From contig NZ_KN882179.1 of assembly GCF_000934755.1 (NCBI RefSeq), forward strand, positions 21,320-85,319: a stretch of DNA of 64,000 nucleotides, given 5' to 3'. The position numbers and the translations under genes were made by a program. The stretch's first letter is position 1; each line of letters opens with the position of its first letter. Source of the stretch: Desulfonatronovibrio magnus. GTDB lineage: Bacteria; Desulfobacterota; Desulfovibrionia; Desulfovibrionales; Desulfonatronovibrionaceae. The notes beneath the pieces were generated by a model, which was given only the letters and a program-made list of their open reading frames with translations, did no database searches and was not told the DNA's origin. Of the stretch, positions 17,320 through 26,393 are shown piece after piece.

Positions 17320-18096
17320 TTAGTCCTCGCTTCCGAGATAAGCCTTGATGACTTCGGGATTATTCTGAATTTCTCCTGGTGTTCCCTGGGCTATGACCTG
17401 ACCAAAGTTAAGAACAGTTATGTAATCACTGACATTCATGACCAGATCCATATCATGTTCCACCAGTACAATCGTGATGTTTAATTTTGAACGGACATTG
17501 GCGATAACCTCGGCCAGGGACCTGGTTTCTTTTGGGTTGAGCCCTGCTGCCGGTTCATCGAGAAGCAGAAGATCAGGCTTTCCGCAAATGGCCCTGGCAA
17601 GTTCAAGAAGGCGCTGTTTTCCATATGGCAGATCTTCTGCATTTTGATTCCAGTCTCCCTCAAGACCCACAAACTTCAACTTTTCCATAGCCGCATCCCG
17701 GCATTTTTTTTCCTGGGAAAAATAGCGAGGTGTCTTGAAAACAGCATCCAGCATGGAGTAGCTGAACAGATTGTGAGCACCAGTCATGACATTTTCCAGA
17801 ACTGTCATGTGCGAAAAAATTTCCAGATTTTGAAACGTACGGACCATACCCCATGCTGAGCGTTCATGAGTCTGTGCCTGAGAAATATCTTGAGACTTGA
17901 AAGTGATGGTTCCTTCTGTCTGAATAACCATGCCGGTCATAACATTGAGAAGGGTTGTCTTTCCTGCTCCGTTAGGCCCAATGAGGGCAGACACTATGCC
18001 TTGAGGTACATTGAAGCTGACCCCGCTCAGGGCCATAACTCCTCCAAAGCGGACATATACATCTTTACATTGCATCAAATCAACGAAGTCAGACAT
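17320..18096 (-). CDS. livG: Branched-chain amino acid-type ABC transporter ATPase LivG
   Basis: Second ATPase of the importer. Walker A is GPNGAGKT, the signature is LPYGKQRLLELARAI (the YGxQR form usual for LivG), Walker B LLLLDEPAAGLN and the H-loop LVEHDMDLVM. C-terminal GTPGEIQNNPEVIKAYLG is typical. I choose the ATG at 18096 (258 aa), whose start overlaps the livM stop by 8 bases; a TTG 60 bases further upstream would lie inside livM. Confidence 0.94.
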   Translation of the reverse strand: MSDFVDLMQCKDVYVRFGGVMALSGVSFNVPQGIVSALIGPNGAGKTTLLNVMTGMVIQTEGTITFKSQDISQAQTHERSAWGMVRTFQNLEIFSHMTVLENVMTGAHNLFSYSMLDAVFKTPRYFSQEKKCRDAAMEKLKFVGLEGDWNQNAEDLPYGKQRLLELARAICGKPDLLLLDEPAAGLNPKETRSLAEVIANVRSKLNITIVLVEHDMDLVMNVSDYITVLNFGQVIAQGTPGEIQNNPEVIKAYLGSED

Positions 18097-19057
18097 CCTT
18101 GCCACCCTTGGAATGCCGGCCCATAAAAAGGCCTGCAAGTTTACTGAAGCCACCAACTATTCCAGTGGGCATGAACATCATGCACAAAATTAGAATCAGG
18201 CCGTAAAGAATGGTTTCAAGTTCTTCGTACATACGCAAAAACTCCGGCATGGATGTCAGAAACAGAGCTCCCAGCACCCCTCCCCACACACTGGACATAC
18301 CTCCCAGTACTGCCATGACAATAAGTTTGATGGAAAAATGGTAATCAAAAGACGATGGGGCCACAAAACTCAGGTAGTGGGCATACAATCCCCCTGCTGT
18401 GGCTGCAAATAATGCTGAGAGCACGAAAACGAACAGCTTGAACCTGGCCACATTGACACCCATGACCCGGGCTGCGTTCTCGCTGGAGTGGATGGCCTTC
18501 AGGGCCCGCCCCGCCCTGGAATTGATAATATTTAAAGATATTATAATGACCAGAGTCAAGACCCCGGTGACAAGATAATAATAGTGCAGATCAGAATAAA
18601 AATAATGCCCCAGAATATTGAACCTTGGAATGCCGACAAAGCCTGATGGCCCTCCGGTAAAGGTAATGGCTTCATTGAGGCAGATATATACAATCAGCCC
18701 AAAACCCAGAGTAGCCATGGCCAGGGACAGAGCTTTGAGCTTCAGGGCGGGTATGCCGATGACAACAGCCACCACAGCGGACAAGACAATACCCACTGCC
18801 ATGCCAGCGAACACCGGCAGTCCATAATTTGTGGTCAAGATAGCGGAAGTGTAAGCTGAAATTGCAAAAAAGGCAGCATGGCCTATGGAGATCTGGCCTG
18901 CATACCCCAGAAGAAGATTAAGTCCTACAACGCCAATGGCGGTAATGCCTGAAAGGATCAAAATGCTCAGGTAGTAGTCATTGGTCAGGACCCAGGGAAA
19001 ACCATAGGCAATAACCACAAATACAATAAAAGCAAATAAACTTTTTCTTCCCTCCAT
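18089..19057 (-). CDS. livM: Branched-chain amino acid-type ABC transporter permease LivM
   Basis: Integral membrane permease, about eight to nine hydrophobic segments, with the family motif GYAGQISIGHAAFFAISAY near residue 50 and a cytoplasmic coupling segment RAGRALKAIHSSENAARVMG. Start is the ATG at 19057 with GAGAGGG seven bases upstream; the alternative TTG at 19063 overlaps the livH stop and lacks spacing for the same site. 322 aa. Confidence 0.93.
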   Translation of the reverse strand: MEGRKSLFAFIVFVVIAYGFPWVLTNDYYLSILILSGITAIGVVGLNLLLGYAGQISIGHAAFFAISAYTSAILTTNYGLPVFAGMAVGIVLSAVVAVVIGIPALKLKALSLAMATLGFGLIVYICLNEAITFTGGPSGFVGIPRFNILGHYFYSDLHYYYLVTGVLTLVIIISLNIINSRAGRALKAIHSSENAARVMGVNVARFKLFVFVLSALFAATAGGLYAHYLSFVAPSSFDYHFSIKLIVMAVLGGMSSVWGGVLGALFLTSMPEFLRMYEELETILYGLILILCMMFMPTGIVGGFSKLAGLFMGRHSKGGKDV

Positions 19058-19059
19058 TG

Positions 19060-19944
19060 TCAAACCCTCTCGATTTCGGCTTTGCCGAAAATGCCTGACG
19101 GTTTAACAAACAGAATGGCCAGCAAAATTATAAAAGCAAAGGCATCTTTAAAGGCCGAAGATATATATCCGGCCCCGAAGGCCTCCAGAACTCCGATCAT
19201 CAGACCTCCAGCTGCAGCGCCGAATGGATTGCCAAGTCCTCCCAGGATACAGGCAGCAAACCCCTTGAGGCCAAGGATAATGCCTACATCATAAGAGGTC
19301 ATGGTAATGGGAGTCAGGATAACTCCTCCAATGGAACCTACCAGAGCCGAAATGGCAAAAGAGAACATCACCATGCGGTCAACACTGATGCCCACGAGGT
19401 GTGCAGCCTTTTGTTCAAAAGAACAGGCCAGCATGGCTTTTCCGAAAATTGTCTTGTTAAAAAACTCCCGCAAACCTGCCAGAACCAGCATGGTGATGCA
19501 CAGAATCCATAGGCTTTGAGGCATTATGGAAGCACCAAAAAAGTCGATAATGTTTTCCTGTCCGAAAAAGGGCGGCAGGACATAAGTGTCTTTACCGAGG
19601 AACAGCATAACCATACCCCGGATGAAAATGGACACCCCTATGGTGATAATGATGATATTTATTACATGAGCCCCCTGAACAGGACGAATTGTCAGGCGCT
19701 CCATGCAGACACCGACAATGGTGGTGCAGGTTATGGCCAGAACAATGGCCGGCATAAGACCGGCTCCCAGAGCGCTCATAAAAAAGACCGAAAGCATTCC
19801 CCCCATCATAACAAACTCACCTTGAGCAAAGTTAATGACCCTGGTGGCATTAAAGATGATGGTAAATCCCAGGGCAGTCAGTCCATATGTGCTGCCAACG
19901 GTCAATCCGGATATGAGGTATTGAAGGAAACTGCTTAGATCCAT
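19060..19944 (-). CDS. livH: Branched-chain amino acid-type ABC transporter permease LivH
   Basis: Partner permease of LivM. The 294 residues include YGLTALGFTIIFNATRVINFAQGEFVMMGG split over the first 50 residues, which is the LivH hallmark, about eight membrane spans, and the coupling region FGKAMLACSFEQKAAHLVGI. The gene starts the livHMGF run; livK lies upstream beyond a 740-base repeat region. Confidence 0.94.
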   Translation of the reverse strand: MDLSSFLQYLISGLTVGSTYGLTALGFTIIFNATRVINFAQGEFVMMGGMLSVFFMSALGAGLMPAIVLAITCTTIVGVCMERLTIRPVQGAHVINIIIITIGVSIFIRGMVMLFLGKDTYVLPPFFGQENIIDFFGASIMPQSLWILCITMLVLAGLREFFNKTIFGKAMLACSFEQKAAHLVGISVDRMVMFSFAISALVGSIGGVILTPITMTSYDVGIILGLKGFAACILGGLGNPFGAAAGGLMIGVLEAFGAGYISSAFKDAFAFIILLAILFVKPSGIFGKAEIERV

Positions 19945-19980
19945 AATTTGGTTAGGCTTATCGCTAACTTGAGAGTTAAA

Positions 19981-20067
19981 AGTTCTGGTTTCTGGTTCTT
20001 GGTTCCTGGTTCCTGGTTCCTCGTTCTTGGTTCCTCGTTCCTCGTTCTTGGTTCTTTGTTCCTGGTT
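19981..20067. repeat. 7-bp periodic tract (TTCCTGG type)
   Basis: About 12 heptamers: TTCCTGG, TTCCTCG, TTCTTGG and TTCTTTG. Same 7-bp period as the other tracts, different sequence. Confidence 0.85.
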
Positions 20068-20134
20068 GAACGTAACCTGAAAAGACGACTGGGGACAGTC
20101 CCCGTGCCAGGCTATAGTGCAACTCCACTGTCTA

Positions 20135-20470
20135 CTTACAAGTAACTTGACCGTATAATAAATAAATTCAGAATATTATGCTTTTACCATACAGATTACT
20201 TCGGTCGCTTAGGCTCCCTCGTGGGTGACAGGTTTTCAGCAACCACATCCCTGACAGCTCAGGTGTCATTGCGAGCGAGTCTTCGAGCGCGGCAATCCCT
20301 AACGTGCTAAGGTTATTTTCCTCTTTTTTGTGGCTCCAGCCACATTCTGAAGAAGCGGCTGGAGCCGCAAGAACTAAACGTCCCCAGGCTGGAGCCTGGG
20401 AACGACGGGGTATAAGTTACTCACAGGTTTGGTCCTGGCCAGCCCGGGTAAGGAGCTTGCAAGTAACTAT
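20135..20470 (+). repeat. Composite repeat, partial copy (R1-R2)
   Basis: R1 (20135-20312) followed by R2 with GTGGCTCCAGCCAC, GCGGCTGGAGCCGC and CCAGGCTGGAGCCTGG hairpins and the terminal AGCTTGCAAGTAACTA. Lacks R4 and R3. Confidence 0.85.
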
Positions 20471-20476
20471 AAAAAA

Positions 20477-20559
20477 CTGGACCCCGGATCAAGTCCGGGG
20501 TGACGGTTAAAGCAAATTTTTACTCTTTACCGTCATTCCGGCGAAAGCCGGAATCCAGG
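20477..20559. repeat. Two unrelated interspersed palindromes
   Basis: ACCCCGGATCAAGTCCGGGGT (palindromic arms CCCCGGA/TCCGGGG) at 20477-20506 and CATTCCGGCGAAAGCCGGAAT at 20531-20559. I recognise both as interspersed sequence types seen in many proteobacterial genomes. Each occurs once here. Confidence 0.7.
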
Positions 20560-20628
20560 TTTTGATAGGTATAAGCTACTCGCAGGCTCGGTCCCGGGCC
20601 GCCTTAGTGAGGAGATTAGAACTCAACT

Positions 20629-20684
20629 CCCTGATACCTGACTTCTGATCTCTGCCCCTTGACCTCTGATATCTGACCCCTGAC
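20629..20684. repeat. 7-bp periodic tract (CTGACCT type)
   Basis: Eight heptamers of the form (C/T)CTGAYN, for example CCTGACT, TCTGATC and TCTGACC, directly abutting the livK stop codon. Confidence 0.8.
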
Positions 20685-21824
20685 TTACTCTGAAACAATC
20701 ACCCAGTCCTGATCCTCAATAACAGCCATTACAAAAGAAGATTCATCAAGGCCGTTATGATCCTCAGGAGACATGTTGAAAATGCCGCCAGTTCCCACAA
20801 AACCCTGAATTTTCTCCAGATTGTCTCTAATTGATTGTGACTCTGCAGACTCGCCCATTTCAATAGCCTCTTTTATGAGCATCAATGCATCCCATGCGTA
20901 ACCTCCAAAAGAGGACACAGGGGTGTTGAATCTGCTCTCATAATCTGCAATATATCTTGTAAGCAGGTCTTTCTGCGGATGATCATCCGGGATCTGATCA
21001 GCTACAGACAGACGGCCAAGGGGTAAAAGCAAACCTTCAGATGCACTTCCGGCCAGCTCAATAAAACGCCTCGAAGCAACTCCATGACTCATGTATAGAG
21101 GTACATCCAACCTGAGCTGGTGTCTGTTGCGAGCAATGACTGCCGGGCCGGGGTTGGTTCCCCAGCAGATTATGGCATCCGGACTCAGGTTTCTGATTCT
21201 GGTCAGCTGGGAAGTCATATCAGTGTCCCTGGGGCCGTAAATTTCATCAGCTACAAGCTCAAAACCCAATTCAGGTACAAGCTCTCTTAACACTTCCCTT
21301 CCTGCCTGGCCAAAACCGTCGGAAACTGTCAAAATAGCAATGCGGTTATGCCCCTGTTCTCTGGCGTGATTCAGAATTCTGGTCACGGCATGGCGGTCGG
21401 ATTGTGGGGTTTTAAATATCCAGGGATTAATGGGATTGACAATGCGCTCGGCTGCAGCCATGGACACCAGAGGTATCTGTGCCCGTGCAAAGTTATTCAT
21501 GATGGCCAGGGTATTTCCTGATGTTGTGCCCCCGATTGCTGCCTGAACCCGATCGCGTCTGATCAGCCTGTCTGCGGCAAGTACTGCGTTATTGACCTCT
21601 GTTTCATCATCATAAATAATAATTTCCAGCTTCTTGCCCAGAATGCCGCCATCGGCATTGATCTGATCTTCAAGCATGATTAGAGTGTTGCGCTCCGGTT
21701 CGCCGAGAAAAGATGCAGCTCCGGTCACAGACACCACTGCCCCTATCTTTATTGAGTCCTGGGCACTGGCAATTCCCACAGTCATCATAAGCAAAATCGA
21801 TAAAAACATCAGACATTTTTTCAT
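20685..21824 (-). CDS. livK: ABC transporter substrate-binding protein, LivK-like
   Basis: Periplasmic binding protein of the hydrophobic amino acid uptake family that would deliver ligand to LivHM. The 379-residue precursor has a Sec signal peptide (MKKCLMFLSILLMMTVGIASA) cleaved near residue 20, then IKIGAVVSVTGAASFLGE, typical of peripla_BP_6, INADGGILGKKLEIIIYDDET and AAIGGTTSG. I start at the ATG at 21824, preceded by GGGGAGGAAGG; the frame extends upstream without family match. Nearby paaK suggests the ligand may be an aromatic rather than branched-chain compound, which is inference. Confidence 0.92.
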   Translation of the reverse strand: MKKCLMFLSILLMMTVGIASAQDSIKIGAVVSVTGAASFLGEPERNTLIMLEDQINADGGILGKKLEIIIYDDETEVNNAVLAADRLIRRDRVQAAIGGTTSGNTLAIMNNFARAQIPLVSMAAAERIVNPINPWIFKTPQSDRHAVTRILNHAREQGHNRIAILTVSDGFGQAGREVLRELVPELGFELVADEIYGPRDTDMTSQLTRIRNLSPDAIICWGTNPGPAVIARNRHQLRLDVPLYMSHGVASRRFIELAGSASEGLLLPLGRLSVADQIPDDHPQKDLLTRYIADYESRFNTPVSSFGGYAWDALMLIKEAIEMGESAESQSIRDNLEKIQGFVGTGGIFNMSPEDHNGLDESSFVMAVIEDQDWVIVSE

Positions 21825-22200
21825 GAACCTTCCTCCCCGTTGTGTTTGCCGAATAAAAAGCCCTGGAAAAAAAGCCAATTCCAGGTCTTTTCACCCGCAA
21901 GCTGGTTTTTTGACTTTTTATCGCGCTGAGGTCAAGACCTAAACCGCTTATTGAGATGATAATTTTTAATCACTTGCATGACCATAGTCCTGTTTTTGCC
22001 GATAAAAGGGCTGATTTATATCGTAAAAGGCAGTCTACTGATACAGCTTGACATTACGTATAATATCCTTGCGCATGAGTAGGTTTTGGTATAAAATCTT
22101 TACGGCTTGCGAGCATGACCCACAAACAGCCACAAACTTTGAACAAACAGCTACCACCATTTTTTTGTAAAAAACGCTCAACTGACACAAAAGGTGAATA
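21825..22200. other. Divergent promoter region livK / pyrB
   Basis: 376 bases between divergent genes. TTGACA occurs at about 22049 and TATAAAAT at about 22090, but spacing is not that of one standard sigma-70 promoter, so I do not call a site. No hairpin-plus-T-run or known riboswitch was recognised. Confidence 0.4.
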
Positions 22201-23151
22201 ATGAACTGGACTCACAAGGACCTTCTGGACATTGAGTCTTTGTCTATCGAAGAAATCCAACATATTTTCCACACTTCATCCAGATTCATTGAGATCAATT
22301 CCAGGAGCATCAAAAAAGTTCCCATCCTCAAGGGAAAAAGTGTTGTTCTTTTCTTTGCCGAACCGTCCACCCGCACCAAGACTTCCTTTGACATGGCTGC
22401 TAAGAGACTGTCCGCGGACAGCTTTTCTCTTGCTACATCAGGCAGCAGCCTGAAAAAAGGCGAGAGTCTTAAGGATACAGTACTCACCCTGCAGGCCATG
22501 AAGCCTGATGTCATTGTCATGCGCCACAACTTAAGCGGGTCAGCCGGCTTTATTTCCAAGCACCTCAAATGCAGCGTCATCAACGCAGGCGATGGATGGC
22601 ACGCCCACCCTACCCAGGCTCTTCTGGACGGCCTGACCCTTAACCAGGTATGGCACAGCAACTTTACCGGTAAAAACCTGCTTCTTCTCGGCGACATAGC
22701 TCACAGCAGAGTGGCAAGATCAGATATCAAACTTTTCACCAGACTGGGATGCAATGTGCGTATCTGCGCTCCGAGAACACTGCAGCCTTCGGGTGTGGAT
22801 ACTTGGCCGGTTAAAGTTTACAACAATCTAATTGATGCTTGCAAGGGGGTTGACGCTGTCATCAGTTTACGCCTCCAGCTTGAACGTCAGAAAGCCGGCC
22901 TTTTGCCTGATATCCGGGAATACGCCTCTCGCTATTGTCTGTCACGACACCATCTTTGCAATGCCGGGCCGGATGTTCGAGTCATGCACCCGGGTCCCAT
23001 TAATCGAGGCATTGAAATATCATCAGAGCTGGCAGACTCAAAAGACAGTCTGATTCTGGATCAAGTTGAATCCGGAGTTGCCGTGCGTATGGCTCTGCTT
23101 TTTCTATATTGCACTGGCAACAAAAATGAACAGGAAATTCAGGAGGATTAA
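22201..23151 (+). CDS. pyrB: Aspartate carbamoyltransferase catalytic subunit
   Basis: Condenses carbamoyl phosphate and aspartate in pyrimidine synthesis. The 316 residues include the carbamoyl-phosphate loop [10 protein letters not shown] (55-64), [12 protein letters not shown] with the mobile-loop lysine, the HPTQ motif (136-139), [11 protein letters not shown] and [14 protein letters not shown] precedes the ATG. The stop codon abuts the pyrC start. No pyrI-like regulatory gene follows, so the enzyme is probably of the class associated with dihydroorotase. Confidence 0.96.
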   Translation: MNWTHKDLLDIESLSIEEIQHIFHTSSRFIEINSRSIKKVPILKGKSVVLFFAEPSTRTKTSFDMAAKRLSADSFSLATSGSSLKKGESLKDTVLTLQAMKPDVIVMRHNLSGSAGFISKHLKCSVINAGDGWHAHPTQALLDGLTLNQVWHSNFTGKNLLLLGDIAHSRVARSDIKLFTRLGCNVRICAPRTLQPSGVDTWPVKVYNNLIDACKGVDAVISLRLQLERQKAGLLPDIREYASRYCLSRHHLCNAGPDVRVMHPGPINRGIEISSELADSKDSLILDQVESGVAVRMALLFLYCTGNKNEQEIQED

Positions 23152-24432
23152 ATGGCAACTTTAAAGATAACAAATGTTTTCCTGAATGATCAATCCGGCA
23201 CTCTGATAATTAAAGACAATACCATAGACTCATTTGTTCAGGGCCGGATGAGTTTGGACTCTTCAGATAATACTTTCGACGGTAAAGGGTGTACTATCAT
23301 GCCTGGCCTCATTGACGTACACGTCCACCTTCGTGAGCCAGGCTTTGAGTATAAGGAAGACATAAATTCAGGCCTTGGCGCGGCAGCTGGTGGAGGGTTC
23401 AGCAGGGTTATGGCCATGGCCAATACAGCACCGGTCAATGACAACTCAGCAGTCACTAAGCTGATGCTGGAAAAAAATCAGGTCCATCATCCTTACGGGC
23501 CTTATGTGCATCCTGTGGGCGCTCTGACCAGAAATCTCCAGGGCAAAGAGCTTGCTCCACTGGCAGAACTCAAGGATGCCGGATGCAAAGCCTTTTCCAA
23601 TGACGGTCTGCCGGTTCAGGATAACGAGCTTTTCCGCAGGGCCATGGAATACGCTTCCGACTTAGATATGCTGGTCATCGACCATTGTGAAGATTCTTAT
23701 CTTGCTGCAGACGGAGTAATGAACGAGGGCAGGCTGTCAGGATATCTCGGGCTAAAGGGCATACCCACAACTGCTGAAAGTATGCAGGCCGCGCGAGATA
23801 TTTTGCTTGCAGCTTATCTTGATACACCCGTACATCTTGCTCATATAAGCTGTGAAGAATCTGTCGAGCTCATTGCCTGGGCCAGGGAAAAGTCCATTCC
23901 GGTAACCGCTGAAACATGTCCCCATTATCTTGTATGGGACGAAGAAGCTGTTCAGGGCTACAACACCCTGGCAAAGGTTAATCCCCCCCTGCGCACCAAA
24001 AAGGACGTTCTGGCCTTGCGTCACGCAGTTAAAAGCGGTGTTATAAGCATCATTGCAACTGATCATGCTCCTCATGCAGACTTTGAAAAGGAAGTACCTT
24101 TTGCCCAGGCCCCTAATGGAATATCAGGGTTAGATACAGCTCTAAGCATCTGCCTGCAGCTGGTCAGGGACGGGGTCATCAATCTGTCCGATCTTTGCGG
24201 ACTGATGTCTCACAATCCTGCCCAACTATTTGGATTTCCTGTAAACAGATTTTCCAAGGGAGATCCTGCTGATTTTATACTGGTTGATATGGAGAAAAAA
24301 TGGAAGGTCACTTCTGAGAGCATGCTTTCAAAGAGTAAAAATACACCCTGTCTTGGCCAGACATTACAGGGACGGGTTATGGCCAACTATATCGGCGGTC
24401 AAAAAGTTCTTTCCAGGCTCGATCATTCCTGA
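23152..24432 (+). CDS. pyrC: Dihydroorotase
   Basis: Zinc amidohydrolase closing carbamoyl aspartate to dihydroorotate. The 426-residue protein has the metal motif DVHVHLREPGF (His57, His59), HCED, HLAHISC, AETCPHYL and ATDHAPH with the catalytic aspartate. It has the length of the class I enzyme that can partner PyrB. AGGAGG overlaps the end of pyrB and the ATG starts one base after its stop codon, so the two are translationally coupled. Confidence 0.96.
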   Translation: MATLKITNVFLNDQSGTLIIKDNTIDSFVQGRMSLDSSDNTFDGKGCTIMPGLIDVHVHLREPGFEYKEDINSGLGAAAGGGFSRVMAMANTAPVNDNSAVTKLMLEKNQVHHPYGPYVHPVGALTRNLQGKELAPLAELKDAGCKAFSNDGLPVQDNELFRRAMEYASDLDMLVIDHCEDSYLAADGVMNEGRLSGYLGLKGIPTTAESMQAARDILLAAYLDTPVHLAHISCEESVELIAWAREKSIPVTAETCPHYLVWDEEAVQGYNTLAKVNPPLRTKKDVLALRHAVKSGVISIIATDHAPHADFEKEVPFAQAPNGISGLDTALSICLQLVRDGVINLSDLCGLMSHNPAQLFGFPVNRFSKGDPADFILVDMEKKWKVTSESMLSKSKNTPCLGQTLQGRVMANYIGGQKVLSRLDHS

Positions 24433-24494
24433 TTTTCACTGATAATTCAGATTTCCTGCAACTGCTGTAACCAAAAAAATAATGCAGCCAGCAG

Positions 24495-25256
24495 TTAGCC
24501 ACTGATTATCCTGCCGGGTGCATTAAAGACATTAACTCTGCCGGGACGAACATAGGCTCCAAGAGTTATGCCCGCTTTTCTCGCTATTTCAAGACCCAAT
24601 GACGATGGAGCGGTTCTCGAGAGGACAATGGGTATGCCCATGCGGGCGCATTTGAGAACCATATCCGATGTCAGTCTGCCAGTAGTATATATTGCGCCTG
24701 TGCGGGAAAATCTTCCCATTATAATTGCCCCCATCACTTTGTCTACAGCATTGTGCCTGCCAACATCCTCATAACAGGCCTCAAACCCTTTGCTGGTCAA
24801 AAATCCACATCCATGGACACAATGGGTCTGCTGTGACAGGTTTGAGGCAGACAGGGACCCTGTTACCAGATCTTTCAGGGAGGCAAAATCAATCTGAAAA
24901 TCAGGCAGAACAGGAAAATCCTCCTTTAAAAGTCTTTTCGCTATCTGTCCCGTGGCACCGCAGCCTGAAGTTATGATCATCTCTTCATCCGGATTCATGC
25001 TTACATCTGCGTAAACATCGACCCTGCCTTCCGGGCAGACTTTTACTTCCAGAATCTGTGCCTCTGCAGTCAAATGACCACGGCCAAAAAGAAAGCCAAC
25101 GCCAAATTCCTCAAGATTTGAAGCCAGAACCATGGACGATCCTGCAGGCTCATCATTGAGATTCACTGCAAAAGGTGTTTCTTTCAGCAGGTGCTCGGAA
25201 ACTTCTTCAACTCCAGCTTTTGTAACAATACTGGTTACACACTTTTCACTAAGCAT
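24495..25256 (-). CDS. fdhD: Formate dehydrogenase accessory sulfurtransferase FdhD
   Basis: FdhD moves sulfur from a cysteine desulfurase to the molybdenum/tungsten cofactor of formate dehydrogenase. The 253-residue protein has the family core ETPFAVNLND, GFLFGRG, HGCGFL, YEDVGRHNAVDKVMG and TTGRLTSDMVLKCARMGIP. The sulfur-carrying loop, CxxC in E. coli FdhD, reads TSGCGATG, with Cys99 present and Thr102 at the second position. Start is the ATG at 25256; the frame extends 12 codons further without match. No formate dehydrogenase gene lies in the window. Converges with pyrC. Confidence 0.92.
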   Translation of the reverse strand: MLSEKCVTSIVTKAGVEEVSEHLLKETPFAVNLNDEPAGSSMVLASNLEEFGVGFLFGRGHLTAEAQILEVKVCPEGRVDVYADVSMNPDEEMIITSGCGATGQIAKRLLKEDFPVLPDFQIDFASLKDLVTGSLSASNLSQQTHCVHGCGFLTSKGFEACYEDVGRHNAVDKVMGAIIMGRFSRTGAIYTTGRLTSDMVLKCARMGIPIVLSRTAPSSLGLEIARKAGITLGAYVRPGRVNVFNAPGRIISG

Positions 25257-25293
25257 AATAGTGTTTATTAATGCGGGTTGTGCCCACAACACA

Positions 25294-25348
25294 GTTATTT
25301 GTTATCTGTTATCTGTTATCTGTTATCTGTTATTTGTTATTTGTTAAT
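25294..25348. repeat. 7-bp periodic tract (TTATCTG type)
   Basis: Seven to eight heptamers TTATCTG/TTATTTG. Preceded by GGGTTGTGCCCACAAC, whose complement accompanies the heptamers at 29940-29993. Confidence 0.85.
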
Positions 25349-25364
25349 TACTAATAAAATCAGG

Positions 25365-25618
25365 GTATTATGGTTTTACCATACAGATTGCTTCGGTCGC
25401 TTAGGCTCCCTCGTGGATGACAGGTTTTCAGCAAGTACATCCCTGACAACTCAGGTGTCATTGCGAGCGAGTCTTCGAGCGCGGCAATCCTTGTTGCGAG
25501 CGAAGCGAAGCAATCTCGCGCTAATGATGTTTTTCTTGTTCCCAGGCTCCAGCCTGGGAACAGCTCTTTTTTTGTGGCTCCAGCCACATTTTGAAGAAAC
25601 GGCTGGAGCCGCAAGAAC
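25365..25618 (+). repeat. Composite repeat, partial copy with rearranged hairpins
   Basis: R1 (25365-25500), then a second GCGAGCGAAGCGAAGCAATC motif, then hairpins in the order CCAGGCTCCAGCCTGG, GTGGCTCCAGCCAC, CGGCTGGAGCCG. In R2 elsewhere the CCAGG hairpin comes last, so module order is different here. Confidence 0.8.
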
Positions 25619-25680
25619 TAACCATTAACCATTAATTATTAACAGTTAACTATTAACTATTAACAGTTAACTGATAACAA
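25618..25680. repeat. 7-bp periodic tract (TATTAAC / AGTTAAC type)
   Basis: Eight to nine heptamers such as CATTAAC, TATTAAC, AGTTAAC and TGATAAC, ending near the psiE-like stop codon. Confidence 0.85.
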
Positions 25681-25704
25681 TTTCTTAAATCGGTCCCTCC
25701 AACA

Positions 25705-26187
25705 TCACTCATCCACCAGCCAATACCCCACAACAAGTGCAAAGATAACCGCAGCTGTGGCCCAGACATATTCAGGGCCCAGCTTTTCATAATCAAAGAT
25801 AATAACCTTTCTGGCAATGGCCATGAGAGCTGTAGCCAGAACAAGCTTGACATGAATAATCTTGCCGTCAAGGTAAAGAGTGATGTTGACAAAAATTTCT
25901 ATGGCAATAAGCACGGCAATAAAAGCACCAAAGGTTGCCAGGATATCACTTATGCTGAGAAGCATGTACGGAGGTTCCTGCAGTCTGTTTACCAGAACCC
26001 AGATAACATCGCCCACCCCCCATATTATGACCAGAGTCATGGTAATGGCCAAAACCACTACAGCATAGCGGATGATTAGTTTAAGAAATTTCAATACTGG
26101 ATATTCAGGATCATAATTACCTGAGCCAATACAAAATTTTAGTTCGTCATCCTTTTTTGAGGGTTTCAGGGGCCTTTCTTCGTCCAT
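25705..26187 (-). CDS. PsiE-like membrane protein
   Basis: Resembles the phosphate-starvation-inducible PsiE family, small inner-membrane proteins of unknown biochemical role. The 160-residue product has a charged N terminus (MDEERPLKPSKKDD) and four hydrophobic segments (about 40-62, 75-98, 105-122, 135-155), with the LDGKIIHVKLVLATALMAIARKVIIFD motif characteristic of the family. I prefer the ATG at 26187, which has GGCGGAG six bases upstream, over the one at 26214. Monocistronic. Confidence 0.8.
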   Translation of the reverse strand: MDEERPLKPSKKDDELKFCIGSGNYDPEYPVLKFLKLIIRYAVVVLAITMTLVIIWGVGDVIWVLVNRLQEPPYMLLSISDILATFGAFIAVLIAIEIFVNITLYLDGKIIHVKLVLATALMAIARKVIIFDYEKLGPEYVWATAAVIFALVVGYWLVDE

Positions 26188-26393
26188 GGGAAACTCCGCC
26201 TGCTGCCGGATCATTGCTCGTCCAGCAGTCTTTTATATTATACTTTCTTCTCCTGGAAGAAGCTGGAAAGAAACAACATGATTATTGATAGCAATTTTGC
26301 TCATATTTTAAAAAAAGTAGTCTAAAGACAGTCCAGGGGCCACGTGAGCAACTACTGTTGTTTTGAAATGTGTTTGAAACTTCCAGCAGGAAC

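Larger units (their letters stand above)
19945..20684. other. Repeat-filled gap between livK and livH
   Basis: No gene seen. It holds a heptamer tract (19981-20067), a GGGGACAGTCCCC palindrome (near 20090), an R1+R2 composite (20135-20470), two interspersed palindromes (20477-20559), another composite tail (20574-20615) and a second heptamer tract (20629-20684). If livK and livHMGF share one transcript, it must cross all of this. Confidence 0.7.
25257..25704. other. Repeat-filled region between fdhD and psiE-like gene
   Basis: Contains a heptamer tract, an R1 copy with hairpins and a second heptamer tract (each listed). No gene recognised. Confidence 0.65.
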
